DNA from: Gammaproteobacteria bacterium | GTDB lineage: Bacteria; Pseudomonadota; Gammaproteobacteria; Steroidobacterales; Steroidobacteraceae | Assembly: GCA_020846815.1 (NCBI GenBank) | Contig: JADLDF010000367.1 | Coordinates: 1 to 5,621 of the forward strand | DNA length: 5,621 nucleotides | Direction: 5' to 3' | Part shown: positions 5,290-5,621 of the stretch, piece by piece | Layout of the letters: every line of letters begins with the position of its first letter | Numbering within the stretch: position 1 is the first letter of the stretch | Notes under the pieces: model-generated | Told to the model about the DNA's origin: nothing | The model's database searches: none | Seen by the model: only the letters and a program-made list of their open reading frames with translations | Position numbers and translations under genes: made by a program

Positions 5290-5621
5290 CGCTCGCCGCC
5301 GCGCGCCATCTGCACCTCGCGCTCACGCCGCTGCTCCCGGCGGCGCATCCACAGCGTCGAGAGCACGACGCCGGTGGCGACGATCAGGACCATGATCGTC
5401 GCCAGGGCATTGATGTCGGGGCTGACTCCGAGGCGGACCTTGGAGAAGACCACCATCGGCAAGGTCGAGGAACCGGGCCCGGCGACGAACTGCGCGATCA
5501 CGACGTCGTCCCAGGACAGCGTGAAGGCCAGCAGCCAGCCCGAGACGATCGCGGGCAGGATCAGCGGCAGCGTGATCCGCAGGAACACCTTCGCCGGCCG
5601 CGCGCCGAGATCGAGCGCGGC
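5286..5621 (-). CDS. potI: PotI-like polyamine ABC transporter permease (C-terminal part)
   Basis: The last 111 codons of an inner-membrane permease; its 5' end lies beyond the right edge and the frame is open to base 5621. The fragment begins AALDLGARPAKVFLRITLP, the second part of the EAA loop that docks on the ATPase of the transporter. It continues with SGWLLAFTLSWDDVVIAQFV at 27-46 and SSTLPMVVFSKVRLGVSP at 51-68, then INALATIM. These blocks match E. coli PotI, the putrescine permease subunit, very closely as remembered. Two hydrophobic stretches, about residues 19-35 and 72-92 of the fragment, are membrane segments, followed by an Arg-rich cytoplasmic tail (RRREQRREREV), consistent with the positive-inside rule. 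A GTG at 5588 lies inside the EAA loop and is not the start. The stop TGA (5286-5288) overlaps the ppgK start. Related PotC/YdcV-type permeases are possible alternatives, but the SGWLLAFTLS..DD and INALAT blocks favour PotI. Partner genes (potF, potG, potH) would be expected further right and cannot be seen. Confidence 0.9.
   Translation of the reverse strand, partial: AALDLGARPAKVFLRITLPLILPAIVSGWLLAFTLSWDDVVIAQFVAGPGSSTLPMVVFSKVRLGVSPDINALATIMVLIVATGVVLSTLWMRRREQRREREVQMARGGER

Noticed and set aside
2768..5326. Open frame of 852 codons on the - strand
   Set aside because: It runs out of frame through three genes with clear family motifs. Its translation is Arg/Ala-rich without any recognisable domain, typical of a GC-rich shadow frame.
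1..5621. CRISPR array, insertion sequence, tRNA or attachment site
   Set aside because: No regularly spaced repeats, transposase motifs, terminal inverted repeats or cloverleaf-like segments were seen; the window is almost wholly filled by housekeeping-type genes.

Overview
The window is very GC-rich (roughly 70% by eye) and almost fully coding. It looks like a chromosomal stretch of a high-GC proteobacterium. The best guess is gammaproteobacterial, because AceK, a PotI-type permease, a YbdL-type aminotransferase and a YafV-type amidase all resemble proteobacterial families I recognise from E. coli. No similarity search was run, so the taxonomy is inference. No mobile element, CRISPR array, tRNA or rRNA gene was seen.

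Layout: the + strand carries only the 3' end of aceK (1-326). Everything else is on the - strand, transcribed from right to left. It begins with the 3' end of a potI-like polyamine ABC-transporter permease (5286-5621). Then come a polyphosphate glucokinase (ppgK, 4531-5289), a YbdL-type methionine/glutamine aminotransferase (3325-4506), a YafV-type omega-amidase (2514-3311), a cystathionine gamma-synthase-family PLP enzyme (1252-2517) and a degenerate HDOD-like protein (392-1171). The HDOD gene converges on aceK across a 65-bp gap.

The first five - strand genes are tightly packed. potI/ppgK and yafV/PLP enzyme overlap by 4 bp (ATGA), ppgK/ybdL are 24 bp apart and ybdL/yafV 13 bp apart. They therefore look like one transcription unit. 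The HDOD gene follows after 80 bp, or with no gap if a GTG start overlapping the previous stop is used.

Functional core: YbdL-type aminotransferases use glutamine or methionine as amino donor. YafV/Nit2-type omega-amidases hydrolyse the alpha-ketoglutaramate that glutamine transamination produces. Side by side they form a glutamine transaminase/omega-amidase pair, which can drive transamination of keto acids such as ketomethiobutyrate to completion. The overlapping Cys/Met PLP enzyme suggests a sulfur amino acid theme. PpgK (glucose phosphorylation with polyphosphate) and the polyamine transporter have no evident biochemical link to that core.

Non-coding structure of note: an 8-bp-stem hairpin spans the ppgK stop codon and the ybdL ribosome binding site, and an imperfect direct repeat with 69-bp spacing spans the aceK/HDOD convergent junction. 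I found no wholly new system. The gene grouping and these two structures are the points most worth checking.
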